A DNA stretch of 64,000 bases from VBWE01 sp943372645 (GTDB lineage: Bacteria; Bacteroidota; Bacteroidia; Palsa-965), in assembly GCA_943372645.1 (NCBI GenBank), contig CALRZN010000027.1, positions 6,631-70,630 of the forward strand. The letters are read 5' to 3'. Both the position numbers and the translations under genes were made by a program. The notes under the pieces were generated by a model. That model did no database searches. It was not told the origin of the DNA and saw nothing but the letters and a program-made list of their open reading frames with translations. Each line of letters opens with the position of its first letter. Positions within the stretch are counted from its first letter, which is position 1. Of the stretch, positions 60,154 to 64,000 are shown piece after piece.

Positions 60154-61532
60154 CAGCTTTCGGTATTTTCGTTGGTGTCGTCGTCATCGTCCGATTTATC
60201 GAGCAGTTCCTGCGGCAGGTTTTTCTTTACTTTCAGGCCGAGTTCTTTCAGCTTTCCGATGCGCCTGATCACGTTGCCGTTGCCGGTACTGAGGCGGTTC
60301 ATGGCATCGTCGTAACTCTTTTTCGTGGTATCAATACTGCGGCCGAGTTTCAGCAGTTCTTCGGCAAACCCCACAAACTTGTCGTACATCTTTTCGGCCT
60401 CTTCGGCAATGCGGATCACGTTGCGGTTCTGGTTTTCCTGGCGCCAGATCTGGGCCACCATACGCAGCGAGGCCAGCAGCGTGGTGGGCGTTACCAACAG
60501 CACATTGTATTCAATGGCAAAGTTAAACAGCCCCTGGTCCGCCTGCATGGCAATGTTAAACGCCGGTTCGTTGGCGATAAACAGCAGCACATAATCGGGG
60601 CTGTTGATCGGGTAAATATCCTGGTACCGCTTTTCGCTCAGCGAGCGGATGTGGCGGCGTACGGCATCAATATGTTCTTTCAGTAACGCGGCCTTTTCCG
60701 TTTCGTTTTCGGCCGAATTAAAACGTTCATAAGCCGTAAGCGCCACCTTCGAATCAATCACGATGTGGCGATCTTCGGGCAGGTGAATAACCACATCCGG
60801 AAACTGGCGGCGGCCGTCGTCGGTGGTAAACGAAGGCTGCACCACAAACTCGCGGTCGCGCACGAGCCCTGATTTTTCAAGAATGTTTTCAAGAATAATC
60901 TCGCCCCAGCTGCCCTGTGTTTTCGATTCGCCTTTGAGGGCGCGGGTGAGGTTCTGCGCGTCGGTGCTCATCTGCTGGTTCAGCTGGTGCAGCTGTACGA
61001 GCTGTTCTTTCAGCGAAGCGCGTTCGCGGGTTTCGTTTACATAAACGTCGTTTACTTTTTTCTCGAAGTCTTTTATGTTTTCAGAAAGCGGCTTCAGCAA
61101 ATCATTTATACTGGTCTTGTTCTGCTCCGCAAACTTCTGGCTCTTGTCTTCAAAAATGCGGTTGGCCAGGTTTTCAAACTCGGCGGTTAATTTTTTCTGA
61201 AGGTTTTCAAGTTCGGTTTTCTGCTCGGCGAGGCGTTTGTCCATGTTCTGCAACTCCGTTTCGCGGCTGGCGAGTTTTGCATTGAGCTCATTCGCCTTTT
61301 CGGTAGTCTGTTGCAGGAGTTGCTGTTGCTGCTGTTTTTCCTGCTGCGCGGTGGCCGCCAGGCGTTGCTGTTCCTGCTGCTGCGCGGTAAGCTGCGCCTG
61401 CAGGGCAGCATTGGTTTTATCCAGTTCCTGCACACGCACCTGCGCCCCGGCGTCGGTATTGCCGTTGCGGAACAACAGCCAGCCAATTACAAAGCCGAGC
61501 GCCAGCCCGATAAAGAGGTAGAGAAATTCCAT
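60153..61532 (-). CDS. rmuC: DNA recombination protein RmuC
   Basis: 459 residues. N-terminal membrane helix (YLFIGLALGFVIGWLLF), a long Gln/Glu/Lys-rich coiled coil (about 30-200), then the RmuC domain (QGSWGEIILENILEKSGLVR, RRQFPDVVIHLPEDRHIVID, KVALTAYERF). The domain has a PD-(D/E)xK-type nuclease fold, and RmuC limits inversions at short inverted repeats in E. coli; that link is noteworthy given the many inverted repeats in this window, though causation is not shown. Confidence 0.94.
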   Translation of the reverse strand: MEFLYLFIGLALGFVIGWLLFRNGNTDAGAQVRVQELDKTNAALQAQLTAQQQEQQRLAATAQQEKQQQQQLLQQTTEKANELNAKLASRETELQNMDKRLAEQKTELENLQKKLTAEFENLANRIFEDKSQKFAEQNKTSINDLLKPLSENIKDFEKKVNDVYVNETRERASLKEQLVQLHQLNQQMSTDAQNLTRALKGESKTQGSWGEIILENILEKSGLVRDREFVVQPSFTTDDGRRQFPDVVIHLPEDRHIVIDSKVALTAYERFNSAENETEKAALLKEHIDAVRRHIRSLSEKRYQDIYPINSPDYVLLFIANEPAFNIAMQADQGLFNFAIEYNVLLVTPTTLLASLRMVAQIWRQENQNRNVIRIAEEAEKMYDKFVGFAEELLKLGRSIDTTKKSYDDAMNRLSTGNGNVIRRIGKLKELGLKVKKNLPQELLDKSDDDDDTNENTES

Positions 61533-61860
61533 CTGATGTGTGTAAAATTAACCCAAATTAAGCAATAGACAATATTGACCGGGCTTTCAACGCCTAACTG
61601 CCTGTTTGTTATTGCTTAAATTTGAGCATCCCGCAGCATTTGCTTCAAATAAAGACGTGATCAAAGGCAAATGCGGTTTGCGGGATTAGGGAAAAAGCGC
61701 GGGTTTGAGGCGGGTGTTTGTTGAGCATTGAACATTGATTATTGAAAATTGAGCATTTTATCAGGAACGATAGGGGATAGACCAGGCTTTTAAATTTTCA
61801 ATAATCAACGCTCAATTCTCAATGCTCAACTAATTCGAATCGCATAAACTGTATTGTTAG
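61533..61860. other. Gene-free stretch with word-type repeat
   Basis: 328 bases between two leftward genes. The right part holds the GAGCATTGAAAATTGA-family inverted repeat (61721-61830); the left part shows nothing recognisable. Confidence 0.5.
61721..61830. repeat. Word-type inverted repeat (GAGCATTGAAAATTGA family)
   Basis: ttgagcattgaacattgatt plus attgaaaattgagcat faces aaattttcaataatcaacgc plus tcaattctcaatgctcaa, with about 45 bases between. The same words recur at 63660-63740. Confidence 0.75.
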
Positions 61861-63597
61861 TTAAAACAACCCCACAATACCAAAGTGTACTTTCCCCGAG
61901 CGCAGCGAAAGCGGGTTGCCTTGCTGGCTGCCGAGCGCGTAGTTGATGGAGAAAATACCGGCTTTGGTTTCAAAGCTGATGCCGCTGCCGAAACCGAAGG
62001 GCAGGTCGGTGCGGTAGTTGTTTACCGATTTGTTTTCGTACCACGCGCCGTCGCCGAAAAAGTACAGGTACGAATTTTCTTCCAGCAGCAGGCGGTACTC
62101 CACCGTGCCGATGGCGTAGGCCGATGCAAAAATGGATTCTTCGTCAAACCCGCGCAGCGTGCGCAATCCGCCGATGCGGAACAACTCGTTGGTGAAAATG
62201 GATTCGCTTTCAATCCACGCGCCCTGTACCCCGGTTTTAATGGTGCTGCGTTTTCCGATCGGCCAGTATTTATCCAGCAGCACCTCGCTGCTGAACTGTA
62301 CCGTTTTCAGTTTCAGGTTGTCATACACCATCGGGTTCAGCTTCGCATTTTTTTTGATGGTGCGGTTGCCCGCGCTGCCGCTGATCTGCAGCAGCCAGCC
62401 GCGGCGGGGATTAAACCGGTAGTCTAATTTTTCGCGGCGGAAAGCAAGGCCATAAGCCAGTGTGCTGATGTCGGCAAAAGGCGGCAGCACCGTCAGGTTT
62501 TCATATTGCGATGTGGAAATGAGCGAGGAGCTGCGGTTGTTTACAAACGCTTTGATGGTGTTGCTGCTGCTGAGCATGTACTGCACGCCGAACGATTGCT
62601 GCACATCAATAAAACTCGTGTCTTTACGGTACAGTTTGATGGAATAATCAATACCGAACGGCGTGCGGAAGAGGAACGGGTACACCAGGCGCGCTTTCAG
62701 GTCCTGTGTTTGTTCCTGCAGGCGGCGCCAGTTCAGGTCAATCAGCTCACCGCGCCCGATACCGTTCTGCAGGCGCAGGCGCACATCGCCCGTAAACACC
62801 AGCTTTTTCGTATTTGCATCGGGCAGCAGGCCGATCACCCCGTCGAACTGGCTGGCCCGTTTTTTCTCGAGGTAAAAAATCAGCTTCACATATTTTTCCG
62901 TGAACAGCACCTGGAAGGGTTTCGTTTCGCGCAGGAACGGCAGCTCTTTTAACCGCGTGCTGATTTTTGCAATGGTGGCTTCGTTGTACGGATCGCCGGG
63001 TTTGATGCCGATGTAATTGTAAAAATACACCGGTGTAATTTTTACTTTGCCTTTCAGGCTGATGCTGTCCACTTTCAGGAACAGATTTTTCTCTATATGC
63101 AGCACTGCGTTCAGGCGGAAGCTGCTGTCTATACGTACACTGTCGAGTTTCACCTGCGCAAACGGGTAGCCGTGGTTGTCGCACCAGTTCAGCAGTTTTT
63201 CCTGCACGCGCACCACGTCGGTAAAACGCAGCGGGCGGTCGCGGTACATTTTTTCGCGAAAACCGATTTCGCTCAGAATGCCTTCGTCCACATTGCCTTT
63301 CGTAAGCCGGGCCCAGCGGTGGGGCTGTCCGGGATTAATGTACGCGGTCAGCTGCGTGGTGTCCTGCACCAGGCTGTCGTACGCCGCAGCGATGTATGCT
63401 TTTTCAAAATACAGGAACAGCACGCGCTGCAGTTCGCGCTGCCGTTCATCGGCGGTAACAAATGCCGTTTTATATTCCGGTTGTTTAAACGCCACAGGCC
63501 CCGGTACTTCACGGATAAGCAACGTAAACCGCCGCTGCCCCGCCGCCGGCAAAACCAGCAGCAGGCAAACGAAAGCCGTTATCCATCCGTTTTTCAT
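61861..63597 (-). CDS. BamA/TamA-family outer-membrane protein
   Basis: Start set at ATG 63597 (578 residues), signal peptide ending AAG-Q; the longer frame would run into a repeat. POTRA-type segments occupy about residues 20-265 (FLKVDSISLKGKVKITPVYF, LKELPFLRETKPFQVLFTEK); the barrel follows with RIGGLRTLRGFDEESIFASA (the RGF-type lid loop) and ends HFGIVGLF, a C-terminal aromatic as needed for insertion. It is shorter than BamA and closer to the TamA/PlpD-type barrels. It leads the string rmuC, GWxTD, rlmB. Confidence 0.88.
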   Translation of the reverse strand: MKNGWITAFVCLLLVLPAAGQRRFTLLIREVPGPVAFKQPEYKTAFVTADERQRELQRVLFLYFEKAYIAAAYDSLVQDTTQLTAYINPGQPHRWARLTKGNVDEGILSEIGFREKMYRDRPLRFTDVVRVQEKLLNWCDNHGYPFAQVKLDSVRIDSSFRLNAVLHIEKNLFLKVDSISLKGKVKITPVYFYNYIGIKPGDPYNEATIAKISTRLKELPFLRETKPFQVLFTEKYVKLIFYLEKKRASQFDGVIGLLPDANTKKLVFTGDVRLRLQNGIGRGELIDLNWRRLQEQTQDLKARLVYPFLFRTPFGIDYSIKLYRKDTSFIDVQQSFGVQYMLSSSNTIKAFVNNRSSSLISTSQYENLTVLPPFADISTLAYGLAFRREKLDYRFNPRRGWLLQISGSAGNRTIKKNAKLNPMVYDNLKLKTVQFSSEVLLDKYWPIGKRSTIKTGVQGAWIESESIFTNELFRIGGLRTLRGFDEESIFASAYAIGTVEYRLLLEENSYLYFFGDGAWYENKSVNNYRTDLPFGFGSGISFETKAGIFSINYALGSQQGNPLSLRSGKVHFGIVGLF

Positions 63598-63659
63598 GGG
63601 TAGGCTAAAGATACGCAGGAAATGGAGTTTTAGTATCTGGTGAAGATCGTACTGGAAAT

Positions 63660-63740
63660 GAATTTTCAATTTTCAACGCGCAATGTTCAATGCTCAACTC
63701 AAAAAAAAATGAGCATTGAATATTGAAAATTGAGCGTTTG
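63660..63740. repeat. Word-type inverted repeat (GAGCATTGAAAATTGA family), second copy
   Basis: aattttcaattttcaacgcg plus caatgttcaatgctcaa faces atgagcattgaatattgaaa plus attgagcgttt across an A-run. Immediately left of the IS end. Confidence 0.75.
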
Positions 63741-63746
63741 AAAAAA

Positions 63747-64000
63747 TGTCTCGTCCTGAAAATGGTTGACAGATTAATTGATGATGTGACTTTTTCTTTT
63801 TTGCTACTTTTTTCTTTTGTTAATATCTGTTTATTTGTTCATAACGTTCAGAAGTGCACGGAGGCAGGCGTCTGCATGTTCAGGCAGGAGTGATATCGGT
63901 ATTCATTGTACAATTTCACAGCCTGTTTTGCAGCTTTTATTGCCTCTGATTTTGATCTAAAATTACTATCAAGCCCATGTTCGTCTTTTAATATCCCGTT
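63747..64000 (-). mobile_element. IS3-family insertion sequence, one end only
   Basis: The left boundary is taken at tgtctcgtcctgaaaatggt (63747), a TG-starting end of the type IS3 elements have, followed by the transposase stop 101 bases inward. The rest lies outside the window; element name and other end unknown. Confidence 0.65.
63848..64000 (-). CDS. IS3-family transposase OrfB, C-terminal part
   Basis: Cut by the right window edge; 50 codons visible. The sequence NGILKDEHGLDSNFRSKSEA, then KLYNEYRYHSCLNMQTPAS-VHF matches the end of the IS3 OrfB integrase core: the catalytic-Glu helix lies just upstream (outside), and YN-x-x-R-x-H followed by TP-x-x-VH is the usual ending. Confidence 0.88.
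   Translation of the reverse strand, partial: NGILKDEHGLDSNFRSKSEAIKAAKQAVKLYNEYRYHSCLNMQTPASVHF

Overview
The window comes from a member of the Bacteroidota, most likely a free-living, Chitinophagales-like or related gliding-type lineage; this placement is inferred from gene content only. The evidence is six secreted proteins with type IX secretion (T9SS) C-terminal signals, a PorP/SprF-type membrane protein beside a giant type-B cargo protein, two OmpA/PD40 proteins, many lipoproteins and outer-membrane barrels, the archaeal/eukaryal-length ProS, and promoters of the TTTG / TAnnTTTG kind. No phage or plasmid core genes are seen.

Layout. 1-6.5 kb: a Fic protein cut by the left edge, a terminator and a small palindromic element, a FadL-like barrel, a Trp/Tyr/Asn/Gly-rich lipoprotein, then proS with two downstream genes. 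6.5-9.0 kb: an AT-richer two-gene cassette (two-TM protein and B12-type radical SAM enzyme, divergent) between 18-bp direct repeats that fall at the end of decayed coding sequence. 9.0-13.1 kb: thioredoxin-type proteins, a tRNA-Glu set among duplicated pieces of its own 3' end and terminator, and an NHL-propeller lipoprotein. 13.4-33.8 kb: the secretion-rich part, with T9SS cargo (LamG-like, ice-binding-like giant, M28 peptidase, 403-aa protein, 2021-aa M43 protease/beta-helix protein), PorP/SprF and PorE-like OmpA genes, and a VQR-motif protein of unknown role. 34.3-52.7 kb: an accessory block with a SWIM-finger protein, LpxR-like lipid A deacylase, leaderless trypsin-like protease, ChbG-type deacetylase, outer-membrane barrels, two-TM proteins, a TPR histidine kinase with its LuxR-type regulator, two helical-repeat proteins, and an operon joining a pentein (guanidine-modifying) enzyme to a zinc metallopeptidase. 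52.9-63.6 kb: a second OmpA/PD40 protein, a T9SS cargo with a lipoprotein behind it, then a housekeeping string BamA/TamA-like, rmuC, GWxTD lipoprotein, rlmB. The right edge cuts an IS3-family element.

A recurring theme is a set of intergenic inverted repeats built from short, word-like tandem motifs. At least six different word families occur (TTTTTGATT/GGCGATT, CAGTTTGC, GGAAAATGG, GGCAGTGGC, CCACAAAGG, GAGCATTGAAAATTGA), usually just behind a stop codon or between genes. One family also occurs as two near-identical ~160-bp copies flanking a single gene. The most distinctive candidates for new biology are the repeat-flanked radical SAM/two-TM cassette, the leaderless pentein/peptidase block around a two-component system, the tRNA-Glu repeat cluster and the word-palindrome class. 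All functional statements are from reading motifs by eye; no search was run.
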